From Zarea fungicola (lineage: Eukaryota; Ascomycota; Sordariomycetes; Hypocreales; Cordycipitaceae): DNA of 64,000 nt. Made by a program: the position numbers and the translations under genes. Location: the NCBI GenBank assembly GCA_900169235.1, contig FWCC01000044.1, positions 1 through 64,000 of the forward strand, given 5' to 3'. Below are positions 36,706 through 49,865 of the stretch, one piece after another; position 1 is the first letter of the stretch; every line of letters begins with the position of its first letter. The notes beneath the pieces were generated by a model. That model was not told the origin of the DNA. It did no database searches and saw nothing but the letters and a program-made list of their open reading frames with translations.

Positions 36706-38703
36706 GATTGATTGAAGCAATGCTAAATATAATATGAATGGGGGTCGGACTTGAATGAGAAATTGGGGGAAAAGGAGGGAAGAGAGATAGAAAAAGAGAA
36801 AGGGCGAGTTCGATGAGGAGGGGAAAAGAGAGCGAGGACAATACGTGCTCTTCTTTTAGGAAGCAAGCTTGAGCTAATAATAACGTGCTGTTCAAGTACT
36901 ACTCAGCACATGCGTGGGTGGCACCCAACTAGACCTACTAGGGAACGTACCTATCAGTTTTCGGCGAGAAAGGATAAGAAATGCATGCGCCTGCTAGCCA
37001 ATAATGGTGTGTCAACTACTTTGAAATTAAAATGCAAGCTCCCGCCAGTTCACTGGTGGAGAGTGGTTTATTGCGGCAGCCTGGTTGGTGGTGGCGAACT
37101 GCTCCCGCAAGGGAAGCTCACCACCATGGCAAGCTCCTGGTGATGCAAGCGACATGGCATCTGGATTCTGGACTAGCCAAGTCCTCCTGGTGGGGGAGGC
37201 CGGTGCTTGTGCGGGGCGCAGTTGGCCTTTTGTCGCAGTTCTTGATAACCTGGCTAACCAACCCATTATTAGCTGCTGATGGAATCGGCCCTAGTTTTCG
37301 TTGGGATAGCTTCTCGCCGCTTTGCAATTGAAAATTTTGAGATACGCCATCGGCGAGCCCGGAGGCTGACTGAATGAGGCCAACACAACGCGAGACAGAG
37401 AGAGAGAGAGAGAGAGAGNNGGGGGGGGGGGGAAGGGAAAGAAAGAACGCGATTAAAATTCATAGACATTTTACTCTAAAAACGACCCATCGTCGGCACT
37501 AACGGGAGAAATGTATCGGTAATAAAACTTCAACATTTGTCTGCGCTCCACAGCATCGCAAATCTGGCGTGATGCTAGGTTGGCGGATAAGTGGTTCAGC
37601 AGAAGCGTCGCTTCTTCTCGCAGGGTTCAGGTTCGTATATCAAGGATTTTAGAACCAGTGGCGCCCTTGGCAACCTCTCCTTGATGCCGCCCTGGTATCT
37701 GCTGCATTGTAATGGCCCGATGGCCACTGCATTCGTGCATGGGCCGCATGCAGCGAGCGCCGTTCATGCGTAGCCCGAACATGTTCAGATATCGAAACTG
37801 CAGTAAATCCAACTACCCACCTGGTCTTTTCGACCCATATCCTGAGTATTCGGCTGCTCTCTTTATATGGATTTTTATTCTCGCCGTACATAGTTAAACC
37901 CCAAACGGATCCTTTTAGACACACTCAAAAAAGAACAGCTTCAACCTCCAAGTTGCCTCCTGAAGGAACTGGTGCTGGTCCTCATGGTAGTTTTAACCAT
38001 CTCTGCGGCGGTCAATGCACCATAGTCCTACTGCCACAGCAAAAATATAGTGCCAAGCAAAGGTGGCGTACAATTCTGGGCAGGATACCTTTCCTGTTCC
38101 CTTTTTCATGATGTACATCTCCGCAGCGCATATCCAATATCCTGGCCACCGTCTTAAATCCCTCCTCATCAGCAATACTAGCCTCAAATCACATGCTTGT
38201 TAGCAGACCAGACATAGAGCTGAGCCTAATAACTTAGCTTGCAGACATTATTCCATCTTCATAAAGAAAGCAAAGGGCAATTCCCATACAAAAGAAAAGT
38301 TCAATTCAGCAAAACAAACGACCCACGCTTGCTGCGCCTGGGCTATAGTAAGAGAAGCAGCACAGCAATAGAAACAGTAACAGTAAAAAAAAAAAAAAAG
38401 AATAAACGCCATCCCATGCAGACAACCTTACACACCACGACGATCTTTGAGTCTTTATCGCAGCAATTTCGTTGTCGTAACATGTCGGATTATATAGAAA
38501 CCTCCCCCAATCATATCAGTATGTCGTAAAAGAAACCAAGCGAACAACAAATTGTTGAACAACAAATAGTTAACGCGCAACACGCGCTATCCAGCAAGTG
38601 CTCCCAAACTCCGCATTACGTGCGAGACGCGAGGCGCCATTCAGAGACACCGCACATGGTAGCATGCATACATGGCGGTGGATACTGGGCGGTCGTCACA
38701 TCC
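36706..38703. other. Intergenic region, glycogen phosphorylase promoter and G-alpha 3' flank
   Basis: 2 kb with no credible protein frame. It has purine-rich sequence directly upstream of the phosphorylase start, a GA/poly-G low-complexity tract with two ambiguous bases near 37397-37432, and an A-run near 38384-38399. Confidence 0.5.
37397..37432. repeat. GA microsatellite and poly-G run joined by two undetermined bases
   Basis: A (GA)n run leads into NN at 37419-37420 and then twelve G. This is the only place with N in the window and marks a short assembly uncertainty at low-complexity DNA. Confidence 0.9.
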
Positions 38704-40123
38704 TTAGATGATGCCCGTATCCTTGAGCGCATTGCTTAGTATGGTCTCCTTGACAGCTGCAAAAACGAGTCGGATATTTGACGTGTCAGTGGCTTGCGTC
38801 AAGCTGCACAGCTCGTTAGCAAGCTAAAACTGTAAATCGCACGACCCCCGGCCGGGTTGCGCCGTTTCTACCAGAAACTTACTGAGGGTACAGATTCAAG
38901 TGTGCGCGGTTCACTTGATTGAACCGCCACAGCAGATACTTGGCCGCTTTGTTCACGTCGTTGCCGCCGGAATAGTCGGGGAAATAATTGGCCAATGGTG
39001 ATCGAGTGAGCTTTTGCTTGAAAATGTCCACCTTGTTGAGAAATAGGATGATACTCGTTCGCATAAACCATCGCGAGTTGACGACTGAGTCAAATAGTAG
39101 CAAACTCTCCATCATACGATTCTAGGCTGTGTTAGAACATCGAGTGTGCATAGCCAACGAGTAATTCAACGATGCTTGCTTACCTGGCTGCTCTCCTCCA
39201 AGAGCACTTGGTCGTATTCGGAGAGGGCGACGCAAAAGATAATTGATGTCACATTTTCAAAACAATGAATCCATTTCTTTCTCTCGCTTCGTTGCCCACC
39301 GACATCAAACATACTGCGAGGGGTTAGTTACATGGCGCCGTGGCATAGCGCGATATAGACCTACTGAATGCTGAGGGCGCCCATTTGGAAGCGCGTCTCG
39401 TAGATACCTGTCGTCTTGGTACGTGCTCTCAAAACGTCCATTTCCTTGGGCAGGTAATCTGGGGCGACAATTCGCATAGCTTCTTGGAAAAAGCTAGAGG
39501 GATATGCGTAAGCAATGTACTGACTACAGTGTGTCAAGGTTGGGGGAGATAAGAGACGTACTATTCGGCCGAATCCATCAGGTAAAATTCAGTTTGATGT
39601 TCCATTAAACGGTCTTTTGCTGGATCTGACCAGAGTGATTGCACGGCTGTGCCAACCTGGGCATCGATGTGAGCCTGAGGACCTGACTCTGCCTGGTACT
39701 CCATGAGGTAAGTCATGTGTTTGCGATTTTCCTCTATTTGAGGTTCGATTTCAAACTGCTGCATGGCCGTAATAATAGCCTTGGCGCATTCCACCAGGTT
39801 CTTGAAAACGGTTGGTCTGTAGTTGTAGAGCTCATCTTCGGAATAACCCTTGAGGTGAATAATTTTCATTTGCTTAACAATGGTCGACTTGCCGCTTTCG
39901 CCGGAACCTGGATGAGGCAATAGTTAGCGCCGAGGCAGGTTTGGGAGAGGTGCGGGCTGTCAATTGGAAGGGGGGGAGGGGAGGGGGATGGTTGGATACC
40001 TAGCAGCAAGATTTTGCATTCCTTTTTCAGTTTCTTGGAGTCCTCCTCGATTATTCTGTCGATGGCCTGGCTTTTCTTCTTCTTCTCCGCCTCCTCGCTG
40101 GTGGAACTGAGGCAGTTGCCCAT
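38704..40123 (-). CDS. gna3: G-protein alpha subunit, group III (GNA-3 type)
   Basis: Six exons, complement of 38704-38803, 38883-39121, 39184-39313, 39365-39493, 39562-39907 and 40000-40123, give 355 residues. The N-terminus MGNCLSS has the Gly2 myristoylation and Cys4 palmitoylation sites that hold it at the plasma membrane. GTP-binding motifs: GSGESGKST from residue 42 (G1, split by intron 1), RTKTTG with the catalytic Arg near 181, DVGGQ with Gln207 and FLNKVD. It ends DTGII, without the Cys that pertussis toxin modifies. The N-terminal and switch sequences are closest to Neurospora GNA-3, CPG-2 and MAGA, which stimulate adenylyl cyclase and control growth, nutrient sensing and sporulation. 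A second ATG sits directly upstream at 40126, in frame. Confidence 0.93.
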
Positions 40124-43100
40124 CATGGGCAGATTGACGGCGGCGGCGCGGCGCCCTCGGAAGTATGGGGTAAGAAGTCGGTCAAGGACGAAAGAGTTAA
40201 TGGTGCGGCAGCGTTGGACAAGGAGCGAAATCACCAGTATCGCATGGTCGAAGCAATATGAGCGAAGGTAGCGGTAGAGAGTATAATGCTACAGATGTGA
40301 GGCTTTGTAGCAACGGTCAGCGTTGGGAGCTGGGCGGCGAGAAATGATGTGTTGTGTGATACGCGAGGGAAGTAGCGCCGGGAATCGCAAGAAGGGCGGC
40401 GTCGCGGTCGGGAGGCAAACAGCAGCAGTGGCGAGGGCGCTGAGGGAGCACGAGAACACAGATCTGTGTACAAAAAGGATGGATCTCTGCAGAGATGAGA
40501 CTGCGAGGCGGGCGTCGATGGGCGTGAGGAGCAGAGGATGATGAAGCCGATAGCTTGGCTGAGAAACGGGGCGATGATGAAGGCGAAAAGACGGGCGCGG
40601 GATGGGGCGAGCCAATTGGGGCGGAGAATCGAGAGGCTGCGGTGGTGGTGCCCTTGCCCGCGTGGTGTTGGTGCGGAGCGAAAGCAGCTTTTTAGTGGAG
40701 GCGTTCAGTTAGTACGGAGAACCTAGGCAGGTTGTTGCCGCAAGGGACGTTCTTGGGGTAGCTCGGCCGCGCGGTGGGTGAATTGAGGCTGGCGAGAGGT
40801 GAAGCTACAACAGCAGCAATAAAATCGAGCCGAACTGTTGGTGTAGGGCAAGTTAACGAAGGTTTGTTCGGGCCGCCATCAAGCACAGACGCGAAAACGT
40901 ACCGGGAGCTGGCCAACGCTCTGTGTGGTTGGGTTTGCAAATGGAGGGTTGAGCTGGCCAGACGCACCGACGGCGACCGAGGGAAAGAGAGCTGATAAGG
41001 GAGGTGGAATGGGTGCGCAGGTCAGTCCTGTCAGGCCAGCCTTGGCATTCGCAGGCGGCCGAGAACGTGTCCAAGGAACAACAAGCAAACGTAATAATAC
41101 TTGGTAACTACCTGTAGAGAGCGGTGGGTGGCGGGTTGACAAAGACTCTGCAATGTCCCATTCAGGTCAACTGCTGATGGCTGGTCCTAATTCGTCACCA
41201 CAGACAAAGTACCAGTCCACTCAGTCAGTACCTTTGACCTTAGCCCGGAGCTGGGGTACGTGGGTACAGGTGCCAATAAGGCAGTGAGCTCCAGTGCCTC
41301 AGTACGGGCCTTCGCTGCCTGCGCCAGTGAGGGCATAATTAACTCCCAGTTGGTGAAATAGACCCAAGGCGGACCAAGGTTTTTTTTTTTGTTTTTTTTT
41401 TGTTTTTTCTGCCTAGCACGGCCTGGGTCAAGGGCACTACCTTAACATAGGTAACCTAGTCCCTAAAAAGTGCCCACTGCAAAAGGTATAAGTTACGGAG
41501 TACCTGTTACAGTGTTACCGCAGTGGAGGAGGTAGTTCAGTAGGTAGAATGATAAACTGGTCCATGTCCACAGCGCTTGTACGGGGTCCAGCTGCAGAGA
41601 GCCCCCTTCAGACCCAATAAAACGGTCGCCTCGCTGCTGCTCCCCCCATGTCACCATGTGAGTATCCAAACCAGCAAAACAAGGAGTCCGTAGTTAAAAT
41701 CAATAATATATCTACATTCACCATGCACGAGACCAACGAGCATATGGAGTACCTGCGGATCAACTCTGGCTCTCGTCATCCCAGCTGCGCATATCTCAGC
41801 TGCATAGCAATTACCCCATACCTCGCACTGTAACGAGATTCAGTACTACTCACTTGCGTATCTAGCGCCGTGTGATATAAAGCCAGCTCCCATATTAATT
41901 CTTCCGTCGTTACATCGATCCGGAGTCCACCGGTGCTATGATCCTCGAGACATGATAATAAGACACGGCAGCGTTTCATATTTGGCTTGGAGTGAGTGGG
42001 TGCGCTGAAGATTAACGCTGGCCAGGTCACCCATTGCGGCGGATGCAGCAGGTACCTCTAATTATATTGGCTCGCTTGGATGATTAATATGTGCTCGCTT
42101 CACACGTTACCAACGGAGCCATTCACAGGTACTAACAACGACCCTTCTGGCAATCAATCCCGCCGCTTGATCCTCACTGTACATTGATTTTTGTTTCATC
42201 GTCATTGGCGTCAGCATCAGCATAAGCATTTAAACCTAACGAGCAAACAGATTCCCAACACTATCTGGCCGCACGCCTCAGCGACACATGCATTGCTATC
42301 CTCGTCCCGTCTCATATGTTGCGTTATAGTTACTTCCCAATACGCTTATCGCAACAGCCGCCTTGTGCACCGTGTCCTCTCATTGTATTATTAACACTTC
42401 ATCTCAACCCTTGCCAATATGCGTCGCAATCGAGACCACTGGGCTGGCTCCATTTATACGAACCAGCAGTAGGGTTCACTCAGGCTACATGGCTCACTGG
42501 TAAGCAGCCGCCGTAGCATTGACCATGGCCACTCTCCATACTTGAACGCCAATCGCCTCTCAAACACGCGCAAAATCTAGTTAATCCATCAGGGCTATCA
42601 TCTCGATTATATTGCGTCCCGCATGCATCCCATGCAACACACACTACTTTTTTTTTTTTGTGTGTCTTTACGTAGCTTTCTGTCAGTTGCCTACCAGCGG
42701 CCAGCAACGGTAGCGTCAAGGCATTGCCGTGCAGTTGCCGCTCGCTAATAACATGCTCTAGCCACCCCCCTGTTTACTTTTCTTCAGCTGCCACGCCACC
42801 CAGAGGGCTTCCCTTATTATTACGAGCACAAAACAAAGCTGCAAACCATCAATGTTGATCAAAGCGTGGCAATAAAGTCATACCCCGCAGGATTACGGGT
42901 GATGTACGCACTTGGACTTTGTGGGAGCTTAGACGATGGAACAGCATCATCATCATCATCGGCTGACTGGCTGCTCAAGGCTGTGCCTCTGCCGAGCCTC
43001 CCGATGCCACCACCGTCTGCGTCTCCAGATTCCCGTGCTCGGCCGACACATTTCCCATGCTTGTATTCGCTGTGAGGAAAGGTGGTGGTGCGAATGCGCT

Positions 43101-45081
43101 CTGGTTAACAATGGGCAGTATTGCCAAGTGGCGTTCTACCCAGGCAACATGTATGGGTATTTCAGTTTGCTGGTAGCCAAGCCAAAGTTCATCAACCAGC
43201 AGCGAATTAAATGGATCACACTGATGTTCTACCCCTGCACGTTTTGATCCCTGGGGCCTGGGTCCTCTTGGCCCCCTGCCAGCACCAGACGAAATGTTGT
43301 TGCACAACTGGCATACACAGTATCCATCTTCCACGTGCAAGCAGGAAAAACCCCTGCCAGTTTATTAGAGAATCCAATGTGTAACATCATCAAAGTCCCT
43401 GTAACGGCTCGCGCCGTTTGAGCTCGCCTTCTCCCGTTCTTTCCAGGTCTACAATAATAACCACTCTGTGGATTGCCGACCTGCAAGGCGCTGATCTACT
43501 GCTTCGCCAGAGAACCCCGGCCTATGTTGCGTTGGCAATGCATAGATCGACAAGGAAAGCAAGTTACCATGTCCGCGGAACCAGCTGATACTGAGTTACT
43601 TGGGAAAGGGTAATAAATCAGAGCCCAAAACAATCTGCATTGTTTTATGCAGTTGACACCTGCCCCCTTTTGATACAGGCTTTGTGCAGACTACATAATA
43701 ATGTTTTGTTCGGCACCTAAGCCGCAAGCCTCCAAGCAAACAGCTTCAGGACAGGACTTTTGCCCATCGCTCTTCATTGGCCTGCACTGTGGCGCTCCTT
43801 TGGCCACTCCGCCAGCCACAATATTGCCCCTTTCAGCCAATTCAATCAAGTTAAATTGGCTTAAAACTAAAACTGAACATGGAATACATACAACCCCTTG
43901 CTATATGACCCTGTCGAATCGCCGCTACTAATTATATATACATAGCCATCGCGCTAAGTGTTGTAGAAGATGTAGCCTGGATTGGACAGGGCCCGAGATG
44001 AAGGAGACTAATACTGAAATGAAGCAATTTATCAAAGGCATACGATACAATTTTGTTCTCGCACGAGCATCTATTGGCGGATGGCTGCCCACAGTACCCG
44101 GAGGTGGCGCCTGGCGTTCAATTCCGTATTACGAGCAGGAAAAGTCCAGAGTCCGGCTGGCGCCGTACTCGGATATTGGTTGCCCATCTCCAATCATGGA
44201 GTTACCGCAAAAGAAAATGCGGATAGCCTGTAGGCTCTGTCACATTCCCAACTAGAGACGGATAATAACCAGGCAAAGGCTGGCCAATAAAAGAGAGAGG
44301 TCCTACAAGTCAAGCAGGGCAGAACATGGCGCCTGAACTCGAAAGAAAAGGGGGGAGGATAGATCTGCGTCCTGGTTCTTGTCAAAATAATCGTTTATTC
44401 GGGCATCTGAAACGGGGATGCAAACCCCGTTTCGTCGCAATAACGGGCGGATTCTGAATCAGGCATCATGATTCTCGGCGCGAACCGCCGCCAACAGCCA
44501 CGACCGCAATTTACAAAAGGTGGATGGATGCGTCGCTGATATAGGCCAATCCGGTTTTCTTGCTTTCTAGAACTAAAGTTAGCAATGAGACGACTAACAC
44601 GATGAGACATGGCAAGACATGGCGAGACACAATCACATGTAATGACAAATAAACCTTGTCTGATTCCATGTGCAAATGCTAGTTGTGGTTGCAAATGACA
44701 GACATTTATAAATTTCGAGTGTGATTTTTGCACATGGCACAAACGAACCAAATGTTGTATACATTCAAAAATAGTATAACCTATGCAAAATGCAAAATGA
44801 ACAAACCTCTAGATAGTAATCCGAAAAGAAAAAGCAAATCCCCAGAAATCCCCAAAACAAAAATCAACATGCCAAGGAAGAAAAGTCCAGGGCAAAGTTA
44901 GAAAACACCTGCTTTTCTCTAAATCATGAGACCCTGCAAGCTCTTTTCTCATCGCAGCTTTCCGTCCTCGCATTCCATATCTCTTTCTCCAGGTAAATCT
45001 ATGTGACATGCGTTCAGAATTAAAAATAATATGTACATCCTTGCTTCGCCAGCGAATCATCGATTACGCCCTCTCTTTTGT
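40124..45081. other. Gene-poor 5-kb region between G-alpha and the ABC transporter
   Basis: No frame in this 5-kb stretch looks like a conserved protein on either strand. The first kilobase probably holds a long G-alpha promoter and leader (GC-rich, with overlapping Arg/Pro-rich frames of no family). Further on are T-runs interrupted by single G at 41380-41408, a short CAT microsatellite near 42943-42960 and AT-rich sequence towards the ABC gene's 3' end. I found no tRNA fold or transposase. Confidence 0.5.
41380..41408. repeat. Interrupted T homopolymer
   Basis: Three T-runs (11, 10 and 6 bases) separated by single G residues in the intergenic region. Simple sequence only. Confidence 0.85.
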
Positions 45082-48000
45082 TCACTCACCTTGCTCACCT
45101 TGCTCAACCTGCGTCGATGAGGACTGCGTCGACATGGCATCCTTATCAGCACCGATTTTCAGGAGTGTCTTCAGCTCCTCCATCTCTCCACTATGATAAA
45201 TCATGTCGTAAAAGAGCCCATTCGCATCGAACAGGTCCCTTGGCGAGCCAAACTCGACCACTCGACCGCCGCTCATGACTACCACGCTGTCATAATCAAT
45301 AATTGTCCGCAGGCGATGCGCAATCGTAACGAGCGTACGTCTGCCGCCCGCTGTCTCTAGCTCTGCACGCAGGACCTTTTGAATACCGCGGTCCGTCTCG
45401 TAATCCATGCTCGCCGTCGCCTCGTCGAGTAGCATAAGCTTGCTGTCGCGGATGAGCGCGCGGCACAGTGACAGTACCTGCCGTTGGCCGTGTGAAAAAT
45501 TTTCTCCCTGCGCGTCGACATCGGTAGTCAAAGAGATGCCCTGGCTGCGCCCGTCGTGGTGATCCTGCGCGTCGGCATCAGTGTCGGAGGAATAGCCGCT
45601 GCTGGAAAAGGAAGCGATGCCGCGGCAGTTTTCGAGGGCCTTCTCCAGACGCTCGTGGGGGAGCAGACCAGTCGGATCGAGGTTGGAAGCCACGGTGCCA
45701 TTGAAGAGAACCGCTTCCTGGGGAATAATTGTGAGGCCCTTGCGCAGACGTTCACGGGGAACATTGGTAATGTCAACGCCATCGTACAGGATTTGTCCGG
45801 AAACAATGTGCGTGAACCGTAATAGTGACAGGACAAGAGTGCTCTTACCAGAACCCGTGCGTCCTACTACGGCAACGCGCTCTCCCGCCTTGAACTTGAG
45901 GTTTACATTCGTGAGAATGTTGGGCCCATCGGGGTCGTACCGGATGGTAACATTTCGGAACTCAATCTCACCCCCACGCGGCCAGTTCTTGGGGATCACA
46001 CGAGTTTCGTCATCGGCATAATCACACTCATCAGAGTATGGCGTATCATTGGCATCTTCCGGTTCCAGTTTAACATATTCCTTGACACGGTGAAACTATA
46101 TGCTTGTTAGCAGATGCTGTTAAGAAATAATATACAGTGGACGACACATACGCTTTGAATCTCAACTTCGAGATCATTCATGGCGCGTACCAGCATCAAA
46201 ATTGTCTGGTTCAGGCCATTTGCATTGGTCAGCGAGAAGCCAACCAGACCAGCCGCAACCAGTCCGGCTTGGTTGACGGCAATAATGCCAGCAAAAAGGG
46301 CAACAAGAGACGTGACAAAGTCAACACGGACAGCTACCCAGCGATTACAGTTATAGTTGGCCTCAGACGCAGCTGACCATATTCTCAGCTTAGTGGCCAA
46401 CTCATTGCCAAACTCCTTGCTCTTGCCCTCGCGTGCTCGGATGACAGCCAGGCCGGCGAGCGTGTCGGCGAATTGCGAAAATACAGGTGATTGGGATGAT
46501 GAAGTAAGTCGTTTGAGCACGACAGCAGTACGCGTGTACATTTCTCCGATGGCAACGCCAAAGAGGCATGTGAAGAAAGCCGGGATCATGAAGACTGGCA
46601 TAATAGAGCTGACGGCCGCAATGCGAAAGAAGAGCATCATTATGGCATCAAGAGCGGTTCGTAGCAGCGAGCTGAGCATGCCATCAATGGAAGCCATGTC
46701 ACCGGAAAAACGGTTCGTTATGCGTCCAATCGGAATTGTCTTGAACCATGACAGCGGAACGCTCATTATAGCACGAATAAAGTCATTGTGCAGCTTGCGG
46801 GCTGCACGCCACGCACCCCACTCAAACATGATAATGATGAAGCCAAAGCTGAAAAGCTCAAGAGCGGTAAATGCGGCATAGATGCCCATGTAGTATGCAA
46901 TATCAACGTAGCCCCTCTTATTGTAGGCCTCGACCCAAACTGACAGCCAGAATGTACCTCCAAAGAAGAAGATATTGCTGAGGAAAAGACCAACAATGCA
47001 AGAAATGCCAAAGATTGGACTGCCAAAGTAACCCATATATTCTAAAAATGTGAGCCTTCCGACCTTGCCAGAAGCCCTCATTTCTTGGTTAACGATATCC
47101 CTGTTGACGGAACCATTTGCGGTTTTGTTTGAGACGTCTTGGGAGTCCCCGTTGGCTGTCAGTTCAAGCTCCGTCGGCGTATCTGTGCTACCATCGTCGT
47201 CGCAATCACCACCGAGGACCTCAGCAATGGTGATTGGACGCCTAACAGCACCAATATTGGCTTCAGCGCTGAGCACGCGGCCCTTCTCCAGGGAAATGGC
47301 GTAATCGGCTTGAGAGGCAATCCAGGGAATTTGGGTGACAAGGACTGTGGTTCGGCATTTGAGTAAGTTGGAGCAAAAGGCGCGTTTCCAGACACCAGCC
47401 GATGTCTTGGCATCCAAGGCAGAGAAGATGTCATCGAGGAGAATGAGGGAAGCTCCAGAGTAAAGAGCTCGTGCCAAAGCCACGCGAGCCTTCTGGCCAC
47501 CGGACAGCGATGTGCCGTTTTCGCCAACAACGGTCTTGTCCTTTAGCGGAAGCTCACGAAGATCAACTACTAGGCAGCAGGCTTCAATGACTCGGTTATA
47601 CCTGAGGCGATCCATAGGGCTGCCAAACAGAATGTTGTTCTGGATGGTATCATTCTGGAGCCAGGCAGTTTGAGAAGCATAAGCAATATCAGAGGGCGCT
47701 GTGACGGCACCAGCTTCGAGATACGTCTCACCAAGAATAGCCATAAGAAGAGTAGATTTTCCACTGCCGCTCTGCCCGGTGACAACATTTAGACCCCCTT
47801 GGACAAAGTTGAGAGAAAGATTCTCGAGACTGAAGACGGCTTTTTTGTTTCGCCGGAACGAGGCGTTGGTGATGCGCAGAGGGCCAATGGGGTATTCAAC
47901 CAGAGGCACAGCAGATGCAAAGAATTTGTCGAGGCGCCCAAAGGCGACAATGGCACCAGCAAACTGACGACTGAGGGAACTAGCCATCATAATGTTTCGG

Positions 48001-49865
48001 CGAATATTCTTGACGAGAAACACGGTAGTAAAGGCAGTCGAAGCATCCAAGCGGCGGTCGCCAACGCCAACGTATAGTCCAAACATGACAAGCAGGGAAA
48101 AGAATGGGAATGCTTGAGTTACTTGGCTAATGACAGTCTGAAGCACAGCAATGTGCCAGAGACCCTGTTGTTCCTTGGCTCGGGCCGCGATAATTTTGCT
48201 GGTGATGGCATCTTCCCAGGCGAAAAACTTGATGGCGCGAATGGAAGCAAGGTATTCAGTAACAAGAGAAATCCTGGCATCCTGTGTCTTTCGCACGCTA
48301 ATCTGCGTCTTATACATGATTCTCGAGAGCCAAAAGGAGATGGGGGTTGCGAGGATGAGGACTACAGTGCCAACGAGTGACGCCCAGCCCAGCATCTTAT
48401 AAAGTCCGACGAGAGAAACAATTGTTCCGGCAGGTACGCCAACGAAAATCATGATGCAGTCTCTGGCACGAAACACTGCGTCCACGTCAGCAGCCATGAG
48501 GTTGGCAAGACGGCCGGCCGAGGTGCTCTTTTGGGCCTTGGCGGCGGATAGATTATCGCCGCTTCGCTTTGCGCTCTGGAATGGATCGTCTTCGAGTTCC
48601 ATGGATTCAAGAGCTTTGTGGTAGAGCTCCTGGGTCATGGATGACTTAACTCGGACAATCAGGCGGGTCGAAGTAAATACATATTGCTGGAATAGCAGCG
48701 AGCGAATGAGGGGGCCGAGAAAGACCATGGTGAGCCAGACCCATGGTTTGTATTCGGCCATAGTAGGAGTAGCAAGATAATCAAGCAGCCTAAACATGCC
48801 AAATGGTGCTACGTTTTCGAAAACAAAGGACGAACCGGCCCAAAAGGACATGGACAATAATTCAATGCGTTGAAAACGAATCGTAGTCCACATGGTCGAC
48901 TTGGCAATGGCTCGGGCAGCTTGAATCTTGTGCAGCAGATAGAGAGGTTCATCATACCAGGCCAGCTTGGGAATGGCAGAGGCATCGAGTTTGCCGCGGG
49001 TTCCCTTCCAGACAACAGCGGTAAGCCATTCGTATGAGCAAAAGTAGTTGAACCAGCTTATGGTCTCTTCGAGAGCGGGCTCTTCGTCGGCGTCGTAGTC
49101 GGGGAGTTCGTAGGGAATCTGGGGCGGGAGCCATTCGGAAGGCGTGAGGGCGGCGGTAGCAACAGCGGCAACTAGTGAAATGAGAGAGCCGTTTATGCCA
49201 CGGTCAGTCAGGCAGTCGATCCTATACTGGGCGCAAGGCAGAAACTCGGCGAGGGCGAGGAGGGAGAGAGTCGCCAGCAGGCCAAGGTTGACGTGGTAGA
49301 GGATGCGCCGGCGCCATTGGAGCGAACAACTAAGACGTACAAGACCGAGGCCAAAGATGTAGGCGCCGAGGGCCGCGGTGGGCAGGTGGGCGTGATTCCC
49401 CAGATAGGCTCGGACGAGAAAGGCGACGGCGCATGCTCTCCAAAACTGGGAGATGATCTCGTACGGCCATTTAACGGCCGAGGCCGGATTATTGGACGTA
49501 ATGGGGCGCTGGTTGCGACGGAAGAAGACTGTCAAGGCCAGGATGGTGAGCGAAAGTAGCAGGACGACGGTTTGAAGGCGGCCGGAGCGGGCAAAGTCGC
49601 TGGTGTCTTTGATCCATTGCAGAAGCGGCCTTGCGGGATAAGTCTCGATATCACTATATCCGGCAAGAAAAGAAGAATTTAATTAGATTTATAGGTTCCA
49701 CGGCTTATTGCGCAAACTTCGCATAAGCCTGTGAGCGCCTGGTCAAGCGGCGCTCATGCTTGCCGCAACTTACGTTTTGACGACCTGTGGAGTCAAGTGC
49801 TGGTCGACAGTGGACGACAGCGGCGACCACTCGAGGCTGCCGAAGCGCTCAATGACAACGTCCAT
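45082..49865 (-). CDS. ABCC-family (MRP-type) full-length ABC transporter
   Basis: Three exons, complement of 45082-46095, 46152-49653 and 49774-49865, give 1,535 residues in the arrangement TMD0-TMD1-NBD1-TMD2-NBD2. An N-terminal group of hydrophobic helices before the first ABC core is typical of ABCC. NBD1 has GQSGSGKST near residue 655, SLSGGQ near 745 and LILLDDIFSALD, with Asp in place of the catalytic Glu, the usual degenerate site of ABCC proteins. NBD2 has GRTGSGKST near 1275, the variant signature FSHGQRQ near 1396 and LMLLDEATASMD with the catalytic Glu. Substrates are probably organic anions, conjugates or drugs, at the vacuole or plasma membrane as in the yeast Ybt1/Vmr1/Nft1 group. 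The first exon is small but joins in phase to LLLSLTILALTVFF. Confidence 0.93.

Noticed and set aside
40289..40615. 108-codon reverse frame upstream of the G-alpha start
   Set aside because: Arg/Pro/Ser-rich translation with no family features; more likely GC-rich leader or promoter.
42975..43340. 121-codon minus-strand frame as a possible small secreted protein
   Set aside because: No signal peptide at its start, and the first codon context is poor. Composition does not distinguish it from chance.
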